Source: Epiperipatus broadwayi (lineage: Eukaryota; Onychophora; Udeonychophora; Euonychophora; Peripatidae). Taken from it: 64,000 nt of DNA. Of this stretch, positions 36,174 to 50,599 are shown one piece after another (the first letter of the stretch is position 1; every line of letters starts with the position of its first letter). The stretch spans positions 3,170,156-3,234,155 of the forward strand of contig JAQFVV010012396.1 in NCBI GenBank assembly GCA_028023455.1, in the 5' to 3' direction. The notes below the pieces were generated by a model. It saw only the letters and a list, made by a program, of their open reading frames with translations. It had not been told where the DNA came from and ran no database searches. Made by a program: the position numbers and the translations under genes.

Positions 36174-38190
36174 ACATAATAGTGAGAAGTAAAACTATAT
36201 TTATTAGAGATATAGTTTTTTTTGATATGAAAAATGTAAAAAAATATCATAAGCAAATATTTGATTTAAATTTGGCATTTATTCATTTCTTCAGGCATTT
36301 AAATCAGTTAATTAAAAATATTGTGGCAATATTTGAAAATGGATAGTTGATCATAGAAATTTATTTATTTTACAACTTCAACCAGATATGTTAGAAAGCA
36401 TTATTGTTAATAGTGTTTAATCTGAAACTTGTGAGATAGAAACTATTGATAAACAAAAACTGTACTGCCTTCAATTCTGTATTTATTTTTGCATCAGTAA
36501 TTTAACATTTTACTCAAAAATACTTGTATTATATGAGGTATTATAACAATATTTTATGAATTCCAAATATTGATGCAATATTACAAATTTAAACTGCCTA
36601 TCATCCAGTAAATGTTTTATATTTTTAATCTTTAACATAAGTGATATAACATAATTACAAATGGAAAATTTTATAAATCAAAATCTTTAAATCATGGATC
36701 AGTCTCTATTATTTTCAGCACTTGAACTTAATATGAACACATCAGCAATAAATCAATCAATTTTTTTAGCGATCAAAATGAGTTTTTTCATTTTATAAGC
36801 ATTCAAAACTTTAGAGTCTAAAACAATTTTTATGTTATTATTTTAAAATTCTGCATGTATGAATTCTTTTATTTTGCCAATTTTTTTCACATTTTGACAA
36901 TATCTTTGGCTTCTGCACATATTTAGTGTCAAATAGACTACTTTGAAATTAATTTCATTATCTAGATAATTCCATGAACAAATTATTGTAATTGCAGACT
37001 ATCATCTACATTACATCAAACCATCTCTAGTTTCTGTGTAATCAAACTGCATATAATACAGTTTTATGTATCAACATATTTTTTAAATAACACCCACTCT
37101 GTTATTATTTTTATTTTTTATATTTATTTTATACAACTTTCTAATTTAAAATTAAAAAAAAACAATGTAGATATGATTTATATAAAATCAGCTATTCAGT
37201 TAAGTCTTCACATAAATTTAGAAAATCACCTGTTCATGTTTTTTAAATTTTCTCATAAATTACTTTTCAATCTTTTTTTTATTATCAAAACATACTTTTC
37301 TTTTTAACATAAAATAAGAACTTTGTCAATGATTTATATATTCTATTATTAATAATATAAAAACATTCTTAGAAAACAAAACACAATTATATATAAAATA
37401 TCAATCAGAATTCTTTACAAACAGTTTTATCCATTGATCTCAACATTATGTTGATGAAAACTTTCTATTCTATGTGTATACGTATTATAATCAATAACTA
37501 CACCAATCTGCATGTGATATACAGCTATATCTTTCCATATAGCTTTAATGAACAGTTTTGTACAAATGAGGCAAAACATTCATTTTGTTATCAATTTGAT
37601 AGCAGATATATTTCCTTATTCTTCTCCTTTACTTTCTTTGAATTTCTTCATATATTCATATATGTTGCTTATAATAAATCCTCTCATATAAACACTTTAA
37701 ATCAAAAATTTGTTTTAATAAAACTTCTTTATTTTCCTGATAGTTTCAACTATCCAGCAGTCATCATCAGTGCTACACTATTTGAATGATATAAATACAT
37801 AACCATATATAAATGTGTATATATTTTGATATACATGTCTAGGTATATTTTATATGGTGCTTGTTCTGACCATATAATGTGTCCATTTGATGATGCTGTT
37901 GGTTGCAAAAGCACAGAAATATACCATTTACATGGCCCAACTTACAGCCTCTAAAACAGTTTTGTTCAAATTAGCCATTATCACACATACATGCTATTTT
38001 ACACTGTGCTTCACATCACTATGAAAATAGTAGAGACTTCATATATCATTATCGTAGGATGTGAGGGTGCATGGAATTCAACAGACCATAAGTGTTTTTA
38101 TGTGCATTTGAATTAAGTATCTTCCACATTACCTGATGTACTATTACATACTAATAATTGTAAGTCCATCACCCCATTTCCCTTAATATC
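36174..38190. other. AT-rich non-coding stretch
   Basis: No supported gene. The frame at 37448-37789 is AT-driven and shows no domain. From about 37855 to 38160 composition becomes more balanced. This may be the leader or LTR remainder of the decayed gypsy gag that follows, but I cannot match it to the intact element. Confidence 0.45.
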
Positions 38191-39230
38191 TTTGAAGGTG
38201 AAAATACTTGCAAAAGTGTATGTCCTTGAAGCATTTCACATAAGTCATGGAAAAAGGCACATTTGTGGGAGAACAGTTATGAGAGTAATACAATGGCTGC
38301 CATTGTCCATTATAAGCACCCTGAAGGAAGAAATAAAAAGGCAAATTAATGAAGAAAGTGAAACAGAATATGGAGTCCTTAAAGAAAACTTTATATATGA
38401 ATGTAAAAAAAAACATGGTTCACAAGTCTATTAAATCTTGTGAAGATAAACTGAAAGAATATTTGAGAGATTAGAAAATCTGGAATTGAAAGATGAGAAG
38501 ATAGATGTAGTTTAAATCCAAAGCTATTCATTAAAAGAAAAACTCATGAACATAAAGCAGATGATTCAGAAAAAAACTCATATAGAGGTAGTTCTCACAA
38601 TGAATAACATTAATGTTGACAACACTAAATTAAAGGAAGATACAAGAAATTAATTTGTTGAGACAATAAAATAATTTAAAGGAGAAAGAAAATCAAATAC
38701 AGTAGATAGGAAATTAAGGGAAAGTCATGATGATACAATGATGAAAGTGCAATATAGATATAAAAATATCATTTGTATTAACAAATTTTTAAAAATTCAG
38801 TCTTTCAGAGATGAGGCAGGAGAGAAGCCCATAGAACATTTTGATAGCTTGGAAAACTGCTCTGAGTTAAACTAGCTTATAAACAGGGAGCAAATTATGA
38901 TTGCCTAAAATCCTGCCAGGAAGTGGTGAAGCCCTTTAATTAAAAAGCTAACCACTTACTCTGAATACAGGAATCAGATTCCAAGTAATTTCTGAATGGA
39001 AGATTGGCAAGAAGCCATTGGGTACTATAATATGCAGGAAAGATTCCATATAAAAAGGTGTGAAATATATACTCAAGTTTTTAGATGGCAATCATCAAAG
39101 TTACAAACTTTACTGGTATGGGGCATGACAAAAAGCCAGGTAATAAGGATAATATGACACAATTTACCATTTGTGTGGAGCAATGGGCATAAGTACAGAT
39201 AAAAACCATTGAAGAATTTTATAAAGAATG
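38191..39230 (+). pseudogene. Decayed Ty3/gypsy gag (relative of the intact element at 51 kb)
   Basis: A purine-rich, Glu/Lys-rich stretch (about 38300-38760) looks like a coiled coil once stops are ignored. After it come fragments aligning to the capsid region of the intact Gag. FRDEAGEKPIEHFDSLENC corresponds to FKGEYMENPSEFLNNLDEL, and SQVIRIIWHNLPFV (about 39137-39178) corresponds to GQIVRIVRHNLPKHV. Many in-frame stops and frameshifts make it non-functional. No LTR or pol remains that I can see. It indicates an older wave of the same gag lineage. Confidence 0.65.
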
Positions 39231-40733
39231 AAAGTCTAAATTTCATTTAGGATTATTTCTTTTTATCTCTTAGTTACAAAAAAATAAAAAGCCAAACAGT
39301 AATCTTTATAGAAATTTCAATAAAATATTTATTTTTCTTAGATTTATTTTTATTGCATGTACAATTTTATTTTACTTAGATATCCACAATTATATGAAGA
39401 TATATTAATTTTCATAATTAATGTTATGATAATATTTATCTTTTAAATATTTAAAGTTAACACGAATGCATCTTTAAAATTTATATTTTGATCAAATATA
39501 TTTATTTCAGCTATATTGAGAGTTAAAATAAAATAAATAGATGTATGTAGGATATATATAAAGATGAGTTAATCTTATCTACAAATAATATAAAAAAATA
39601 ATTTGATAATCAAATTTTTTCACAAATGTATTTTTTAATTATTCTATTATTAAAAAAAATATATGCAAAGCTTACGTTAGAAATTATAAAAAAAGGACCA
39701 CTCCTCTATTTAAGATGAAGTTTGAAAAATATTCTAGTTTAATAGTGTGAAATATATTTTGGTTGATACTGCAAGTGGAATGTATGTTTTGTTTATTGGC
39801 CATTCCAATGGTAATTTTTGTATATGTGAAAATTATGATATTACTTTGTAGCTATACTTTAGTAAAAAGAATATATGATAAAAATAAATATAGAATTGAT
39901 AAATGTAAGTTCTTGTGGTAAAAAGATCATCTTAAAAAAAATAAAGAATTATGTTGAAAAGGGATATTTGTCACGATTAAATATAATATTGCTTCTATAA
40001 GAACTTTTGTAAATAAAGTTAATTATGAAAAGAAAATATAGTGGGAATTCTTATTTTATATAAATGTTTTGTACACATATAAACACAAACGACAAATAGT
40101 TTCATTTATCAATTTTTTTGTATCAGTTTTAAAGCTTATAAAACGAAATATATATATGTTTTTAAAATTCGTTTTTTTTTTTTAAAAAATCCATCTATAA
40201 ATCTTTTCCAATCTCTTACATTTTAGAACTTCTTGTCATAAGTGAGATTTGACAAAAAAATTCCATCACTATCGACTATAATAAAATTTTATACAGTACA
40301 AAATAACTGAACGAACAAGAATGATAGATGGGTTTAAATTTAAAAATAGTTTTTATATCCATGGATAAAAAACGAAGACATAAAAATTCAATCTATCATT
40401 TTTTTAAAACTACTTGTTATTAATAACCTAATTATTTATCCATATAAAACATAAAAAAATAATTCTAATATTTATGACAAAGAGATTTGGATATTTTAAA
40501 TTGACATTTAAAAAAAAGATCTAAGTAATATATATTAATATTTATTACAACATTAATTAAATAAAATTAAATAATGATTTATAATTCAAATGATTAGTTA
40601 TTTGGAAGACTTGAATCATTAGAACACTAAAGTGTCATGTTGGGATTTGATTCAGAAATGTTTTTGACTCAAATCCATCATTGCTATAATTACAGTTCAA
40701 TTACTGATGTTATAATTACTTTTATAGACAAAC
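39231..40733. other. AT-rich non-coding stretch
   Basis: Nothing recognisable: no ORF with motif, no tandem repeat, no clear inverted repeat. Confidence 0.5.
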
Positions 40734-41456
40734 ATAATATAAAATAACAATTCGTGTCAATTTTTAATACAGAGTTTAATATAAATAAATAAAATAATAA
40801 CAAATAATATTTCCAAGCGCTTTCAACTCTTACTAGTCCTTATCAAGGCAGTGTAAAAATTCTATTTTCTCCTAGGCGATAAATTTAACATTTCATTGTA
40901 TTGGCCATGAACAACTAATCGAAAAGCTGGTTAATTTCGAATTCATAGCACAAGATGAATTTTGTATAAGATATGATTCTTTAATCTTGGGTTTTTATCA
41001 TGTGTTTCATGCATTAATATTGTAAAATCCTTTGTACTATATATATCACCTGTATTATTTTGGTGAACATAAAAAGCTGAATAAATATACTTATAATAGA
41101 GCAAGAGAAGATGATACAGTTTATTCAGCTTTTTATATTCACCAAAATAATACAGGTCATATATACAATATTAATACATGAAACACATGATAAAAAATGC
41201 AAGATTAAAGAATCATATCTTATAAAAAATTCATCTTGTGCTATGAATTCGAAATTAACCAGCTTCCCAATTAGTTGTTCCTGACCAATACAATGAAATG
41301 TTAAATTCATCACCTGAAGAAAATAGAATTTTTTACACTGCCTTGATAAGGACTTGTAAGAGTTGAAAGCGCTTGGAAATATTATTTGTTATTATTTTAT
41401 TTATTTATATTAAACTCTGTATTAACAATTGACACAAATTGTTATTTTATATTATT
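40734..41456. repeat. Large foldback element, about 720 bp near-palindrome
   Basis: Left arm about 40734-41086 and right arm about 41119-41456 are reverse complements over about 340 bp, with scattered substitutions. The outer part is ATAATATAAAATAACAATT...; the inner part is TATTATTTTGGTGAACATAA... facing TTATATTCACCAAAATAATA. The loop is only about 32 bp. Arms contain CCAAGCGCTTTCAACTCTTA and CCTTATCAAGGCAGTGTAAA. An open frame in the right arm (41125-41313, minus) is not preserved in the left arm, so it is not a gene. No transposase. It may be a foldback transposon or an inverted duplication. Confidence 0.85.
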
Positions 41457-44373
<2,917 letters not shown>

Positions 44374-44530
44374 TTGTTTCTCAAAACACCAAAGGTCAAT
44401 TTTGTTCAGATTTTCTTGACATCTTTAAGTCCAATATCAATATTGTTATTTACACTCATAATAGCAGAATCATCTGTATATTGTTGTAATAGTCCAATCC
44501 TTACACTCAGTTGTTATCAAAAAAAAGTTT
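44374..44530 (-). pseudogene. Possible LINE reverse-transcriptase scrap
   Basis: On the minus strand one frame reads LLQQYTDDSAIMSVNNNIDI, then GLKDVKKI, a stop, and TKLTFGVLRNK. This resembles the YADDSAI-type catalytic box of I/R1/Jockey-group LINEs and the following helix. The upstream GVPQG block is not found in the expected place, which weakens the call. At best a heavily decayed fragment. Confidence 0.35.
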
Positions 44531-44774
44531 ATAAAATATTTCAGATATTTTGTATCAAGTTACATTTATCATTAGGAGTATTTCTTTCTTTTTTTTTTTT
44601 TTTGACATTTATAAAATTAATATTTTATCTAAGAGTAGTGAAGAGGCAACAGTAACAATAAAAAAAAAGATGAAAATAAAATATGTGAATTGTATTAAAA
44701 TGATATAAAAGTAATAATAACCAAAATGAAAAATATACATATGTATTTGTTAGTTATTTGCATTTTAATTTTTT

Positions 44775-44813
<39 letters not shown>
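44775..44813. repeat. (CA)n(TA)n microsatellite
   Basis: CACACACACACACACA followed by about 12 TA units. Confidence 0.95.
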
Positions 44814-44814
<1 letters not shown>

Positions 44815-46182
44815 CAATCATTCTAAAATATTATAGTATAATCACATGTGTCATTGTTATCATTTACATCAACAATAAATGATCAGAAAACATAGTGTCT
44901 CATGAAAATTATATATATGAAAAAGAAGGATAACATTTTTTTTGTTTTTGCTCTGTCAGGTGCAGTGAAAGAAAGTTATTAGAAAACTTTTATCTTATTA
45001 ATTTTACTCTTATCAATGAAAAGGTAAATCTCCATTTATATCTTGCATAATTGACAGGGTACATTAGAAAGCAAACCACTTATCTAAGGATTTTTCCATT
45101 CTTTCATTTGTATGTTCCATCTTACATCCACGGAACACTATGAAACATGCGTAACTAAAGAAGAAAATCAATTTATCCCAAACTGGAGAAAAAAGATCAG
45201 TATTCAAAACCTGAGAAGCAATTGTAAAAATAAGGAAACTATTATGGCTAATCATCTGAATCATACTGTCATTCAAAAAAGGTAATATTTAAGAAGAAGA
45301 ATAAAAATATTCACTCTAAATGTTTGCATCTTCATTGATTACTTCGGGAAATGATAGTCTAAATATTGAATCAGTGAGAATGAATTGTTAAATAAAATAA
45401 TGTTTGCTCTCAATAAACAACAAAAAAAAAAAGAAAAAAGAAAAAGGAAAATCCATATATATATAATTTGTAAAATATGATTGATCAATCATAACTTAAT
45501 TAACCAAAGCATAAACAAGCTTCTAACCCTTTTATTGTTTTGCTATATAATTAATGAATTTTGTGCCCACAGATAGAACCACAAGAACAGACAGCTATTA
45601 TTATTATTATTATTAGTTTTTTTGGTATTATATGACAACACATATCGATTATATATATATATATAAGAGACATTTAATCTGTATTATAATTCTTTAGCAT
45701 TTATGTTAAAACAAAGACTTATTTTTTGTGTATATTTCATTTATTATTTTGGTGTTAATGAAAAGTGTTATATTAAGTGTTATTATTTATAACTGTGCAT
45801 TATTTAAACACATAATACACTGTCATTTTAATACCCATGCATTTGATAAGCCTTTAAATAATAAATATTACCATCTATTTTATGAGTTCATTGAAAGGCT
45901 TAAAGAAATGGCCAATACTATTTTATTGTTATTTTCAGTGACTCTCTCCTATGTCACAATAAAAGATGAAGCAAATACTTTATTCAAAATTTAACTTCAT
46001 TTGATTTTTTTTTGCTATAAATTTTTTTCACAATTATATCATATTTTCATTTTGGGTCTTGAAATAGCATATGAATTTAGTAAATCATGTACTTTACCCT
46101 GAAAATGTTTAAATATTTTATGATAATTTGTTTAAGATTTGGAACTACCCATAACTCATATGTATAAATATTCAAAATGAAT
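44814..46182. other. AT-rich DNA left of the gypsy element
   Basis: No supported gene. The minus frame at 45064-45276 is hydrophobic and somewhat protein-like (contains QMISHNSFLIFTIASQVLN) but unrecognised. Bases about 45880-46180 recur in altered, blended form at about 62200-62475 beyond the far end of the LTR element (see findings). Confidence 0.5.
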
Positions 46183-46221
46183 AAAAACCCCATATATATA
46201 TATATATATATATATATGGGG

Positions 46222-46280
<59 letters not shown>
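46183..46280. repeat. (TA)n target region with AAAAACCCC/GGGGTTTTT hairpin
   Basis: AAAAACCCC (46183-46191), (AT)n, GGGGTTTTT (46218-46226), then (AT)n up to the LTR. The first part is a 44-bp perfect palindrome. The LTR element begins immediately after the TA run, so its target duplication cannot be separated from the microsatellite. Confidence 0.85.
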
Positions 46281-46283
<3 letters not shown>

Positions 46284-47184
46284 GCCCTTTTGTATGGGTC
46301 ACCATTTAAGTTTTGTGCTAATCTAGTAGAAAATTTTAAATTTAAGAAGTATTTTAAATATGTGATGTTGACTTTGCTTGTGGTAATGTTACCATAAGTT
46401 TAATTAAAGCAATCTATGAGTATTTGATATGTGAATTGTGTTGATATTGAGAAGATATTTAAAAATGATGATGATTATGACGTAATACTGCATTAATAAA
46501 TTTAATAACAAATGTTTGAAGCTAAAGTGATTAAAAGACAAGTTTAAATTAGACAAAGATATTTATTTAATTTAAAATATATGTTAAAAGTGAATAGAAA
46601 TATTTTAAATTATAAGTACTTAAATTGAGATTAATATTTGATTTTAATCATATCAAATAATTATTTTAAAATCTGATATAATATCTTATTTATTTTTAAA
46701 AATAAATATTTATTTTAAAAAAGCAATTGTTAAGTTATTTTTAGATTATGGGAAGCGTTTCTTGTATTGTAAAAACAGATGTTAATTAGAGATATACACA
46801 CACATGCTTGGAAGCTTTCTCATAAAGTTGCAAAACTATTTTAAAATTATGTTGTGAAATTTATAAATAATACGTGAGTTATCACGAGATAAAAATAAAG
46901 ATATTAATGTAAAATATTAAATCTGATTTTTAAAAATATTGTTTTAAAAATATAACGTATTTAAAAAGATTTAGTTTATTTTAAATGATCTTATAAAAGT
47001 TAAGATTTAAATCAAGTGAGAAAGAATATTTCAAAAGAATGTTTAATAGGTTTAAATAAACGATAAAGATTATTTTAAAAAAAAAATGTAATAATATTAA
47101 ATATTAAATAAGTCATTATTTTATTTTTAATAGTATGTTGATAAATATGTAAATAAGCTAGCAAAGTTTGATTGTTTAAATGTA

Positions 47185-47217
47185 CCAATCAGATGAGGAG
47201 TCTCTTCCAGTATAAAA
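47185..47217 (+). promoter_or_regulatory. LTR core promoter: CCAAT and TATA boxes
   Basis: CCAAT at 47185-47189 (ACCAATCAG context) and TATAAAAG at 47211-47218, 26 bp downstream. Transcription would start around 47240, where GGGGGCTCTCTGTAA follows. The 3' LTR has the same boxes at 58389 and 58415. The spacer between the two boxes has several substitutions between LTRs (GAGGAGTCTCTTCCAG against AAGGAGTTTCTGCTAG). Confidence 0.7.
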
Positions 47218-47446
47218 GCTGGATTCAATTGTTGAAGGGGGCTCTCTGTAATTAAATTTCTAAGTTAATCGTGCTATTGAGAAAATAGCCAAGTAAATTT
47301 ATAAACGCTCTTAAAATCAGTTTTAAAATCATAAGAGTGTTATTGTATATAATTTTATAATTTTTAAATGATAAGTATGCAGTAGAAACTTAATAATTCC
47401 CTATTGGTCTTCTCAATATCGAAACTCAATTTACGTACGAATAATC

Positions 47447-47599
47447 ATGGAAACATCACGTATCGGAGAAATATATCAGAAACTTTATGCTAGAGAAATA
47501 ACAGACGCTGGATTAGTACATAAAACTACGAGATGGAGAAAAGTAGTATTTTGGACTATAAATAGTTTTAAAAGTTTAAATTACTATTGTCTATTATAA
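47447..47599 (+). CDS. 50-codon ORF inside the 5' LTR, function unknown
   Basis: ATG at 47447 in a strong context (A at -3, G at +4), about 205 nt downstream of the predicted transcription start. The peptide begins METSRIGEIYQKLYARE, continues ITDAGLVHKTTRWRKVV and ends INSFKSLNYYCLL-stop. It is 50 residues, basic, and less AT-driven in codon content than its surroundings. The 3' LTR copy (58651-58803) appears identical base for base, although nearby LTR sequence has diverged. A 5-codon upstream ORF (47368-47385) precedes it. I do not recognise it. It could be a leader peptide, a small regulatory protein, the first exon of a spliced Gag or other mRNA, or chance. No Shine-Dalgarno logic applies; this is eukaryotic. 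Confidence 0.45.
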   Translation: METSRIGEIYQKLYAREITDAGLVHKTTRWRKVVFWTINSFKSLNYYCLL

Positions 47600-50580
47600 A
47601 TAGATATTTAAAAGAAATATGAATACTTCTATAGAAAGAAAGTATTTTTGCAGATTTTAAAAGATTAAAATGTATATCTTAAGTAAAGATATAAGAAGTA
47701 GTAATTTTAATAAATACTTGCCTTGTTAAGTCTTTGTGCTTAAAAGACTAAATATTGACGATTTGAAAAGGCAAATAGATTATAAATATGATTATTTAAA
47801 ATCGTAATATAATAAAATTATTATTGTTGAAGTAATCTAAAACGCTGGACGTTATAGATGAAGAAATTAATTCTTACCTGAATGTTATTTATAAATGCGC
47901 AAGTAATACATGGATGTCCAAACCAAATCAAACTAAGCCAAGCAAGCCAAGTTGATTAAAATAATTCAATGAAAAATAATTTATAAACTATAAATTAATT
48001 TAGAAATAATAATTTTAAATAATAATCTATGAAGAACTGGATCCAGAAAGAACTTATAAACTATTTTTTAATTTTATTTTGTTTTTCTTGTGGGAACTTA
48101 GTTTTATTTTAAAAAAAAGAACGTTATTATTTTTTTTTTTTATAAACTTTCAAGAAACACGTGATACAACGGAACAGGAAATAGTGTTCTATTGACTTTA
48201 TACGTAGGATATTTGTTAGAACTTTTATGGTAGAACAAAAGACGTCGCTGGAAATACGTAATATGAACTTTTATTTTATTTATTTAACATAAAATTTAAA
48301 ATATTATTAAACTATTAAAAGTAGGTTAGGTACATTTATTAAATAATAACTTAAAAATAATATAATAATTAATTACATAAATTTATTTTTTTATAATTAA
48401 TATAACACGGAATATTCTAATGAATGTTTATGAGTGTAAATGTGAATGATTTTTATTTTATGAAGCTGCAAATTCCGAAGAATGCTGGATAGCAGATTGG
48501 ACATTATTATTATTATGGTAAAAATATTGTATAATGATTTTTAATGAATTTAATATGTTTTTCTTTAGATCAACTGAATATTATGTTGTTGTAGAATGAA
48601 TGGATAGATATTTTATGAAAACACATACATTATATTGGCAACGAACTTTATTAAAATATGCATAAGTTTTAATTTATAATATCAACATGATACAACATTA
48701 CGTAAGAAGCTTAGAAATAATTATATGATTCTTTCATAAATAAATTTTGATATTTTATTATGTTATAGTATTAGAATTATATTTATTCTTTATTTAGGTA
48801 ATTATTTTATTATTTGCAAGATAAGAATAGATTTGAAAAGACTCTATTTTTTTTGTATTTTGTTTTATTAAATAAGTTAAGTTACGTTATGGGTAGAAGC
48901 TTATATTTGGATTGAAGTTTATTAAGTATAGACAATGTAGTATAGGTAGTTTAGATAATGAATATTTTATTTAAAATTGATGTTTATTTTCCGGAAATTT
49001 TAGATAAGTTTAGAATATGTTTTATAGATAGAAATTTATTAGAAAGGATTAAAATAACACATAAAGTAAAGTAATGATTTTTACACAGAAAAGAATCATA
49101 GAATTTATCTAAGGTAATGCTTTATGAATTTAGAATTGATAAATGATTTAAATAATAGTATTTGAACAATAGAGATATATAATGCATATTTGATAAAACA
49201 TATAACAGGAATTACATTAAGTAAAGTATAAGTACAGTCAATTATTTGTTTTACATTACAAAGATACATTAATTTATATAAAGCTATTAAGCAATGCTAA
49301 TAATAAAGTGAATACATGATAATACATTATAAATGGTAATACTTAATTAATGTAGCTATTTAATTAGTAGAGTTTCATTGTTTACACATGCTACATAAAT
49401 AGTCTTGACATATATTATTATTTGTAGTAATTAAAGTACACTACTATTTATTTTAAAAAATCTAAGTTTTGAAAACATACTATAATATTATTAGTATAGC
49501 ATTTGAAGGAATGTATAATTGCTTATTAAGTACATGAGTTAATAACAGTGTAAGCCTTTTATATTTGTATTTTCTTATTTTATTTTTATTTATTTTCCTA
49601 AATTCTAAAACTGTAAATAGTGTAAATAAATTCTTATTTGAAGTTATTGTAAATAAATTTGTTAATTTGTTTTTAAAAGTGTGTCGAGTTTCATTATTTT
49701 TCACCACAGCATTTTGACATCAGATGATTTGAAATAAACATAATATTTGCACAAAATGAATTTGTTATTATTATTTAGAAATGAATACAATATTTGCTTA
49801 ACATTATTTTATAAGAATTGATTGACATGAACATAAATATTACAATGGTCATAAGATGATTATAATGCACATTATAAGAATACAATATTGTTTATTGCCA
49901 CAGATTATTAAGTATAAGATTTTGATCTATTTTAAAATGAAGATACCATATGAAATAAAAGATATACATATAATTGTTTATTCATTTAATGATTGATTAT
50001 ATAATAGAAATAGATGAGATTAAATTACACTCTAAGATTAGTATTATTTATTATTATTATTAAAATAAGTTAGGTGTATTTAAGTTTGATATAAAATCCC
50101 ACATCATACTTATTTACATGAGTTATTATTATTTTAAAACAACTTAGAAGAACCTGAGATTATTTAATTATATTTTAAGTTAAAAGTTAGGAATTATTTT
50201 AGTATTATTAAAGATAATTTATTTCATTTAAAAGTCATAAGAATGCTATAGATGTAGTGGTAAGATGATAAGGTAGTGGTAGTATTCTTATGCCATTGAG
50301 ACAGTATCTTGGAAGATATTGACTCAGTGTAAATCTGCTTATTACTTTGTAACTTTACTTCACAGTCTCATAATTTTAATTAAATACTTATTTAATTAAT
50401 ATAATCTGGAACTATATTGATTTGGATAATTGATAATAAATTTAATTAAGATGTGATAATATAAAAGTATATTAAAGATAGATATGCAAATTTTAATTAA
50501 GCATAATAATGTAACTGAGCTAGTTGTATTTTAAACTATTTTATATATCAAGAAGTAAGGGTACAAAGGGTAGGAAGATT

Positions 50581-50599
50581 TTGGCGCTCAACGTTATTG
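50581..50599 (+). promoter_or_regulatory. Primer-binding site, tRNA-Lys-like
   Basis: TGGCGCTCAACGT at about 50582 matches 12 of 13 bases of the common retroelement primer site complementary to the tRNA-Lys 3' end (TGGCGCCCAACGT). Beyond that the match is lost. Three degenerate repeats with the core CGTTATYGGNNTGATA follow within 100 bp (about 50591, 50635 and 50669). Confidence 0.6.

Larger units (their letters stand above)
46281..50575 (+). repeat. 5' LTR (about 4.3 kb)
   Basis: Starts TGTGCCCTTTTGTATGGGTC, identical to the start of the 3' LTR. Identity with the 3' copy is continuous to about 49990. Beyond that, blocks up to about 50500 still recur in the disturbed right end, which argues that the LTR runs to just before the primer site at 50581. 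I cannot see a decisive CA terminus. Bipartite: about 0.93 kb of U3 before the TATA box, then about 3.3 kb of R/U5 containing a 50-codon ORF. Confidence 0.85.

Noticed and set aside
41125-41313. Open frame in the right arm of the large palindrome
   Set aside because: Not preserved in the left arm, which has the same sequence inverted with substitutions and indels; no motif.
45064-45276. Hydrophobic 70-codon frame, minus strand
   Set aside because: Looks mildly protein-like but has no clear splice boundaries or recognisable family; not called as a gene.
45728-45994. 88-codon plus-strand frame left of the LTR element
   Set aside because: The recurring version at about 62200 does not keep the frame; composition is AT-driven.
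49480-49707. 75-codon minus-strand frame in the 5' LTR
   Set aside because: The equivalent region of the 3' LTR (about 60690-60910) carries indels that break it, unlike the 50-codon ORF.
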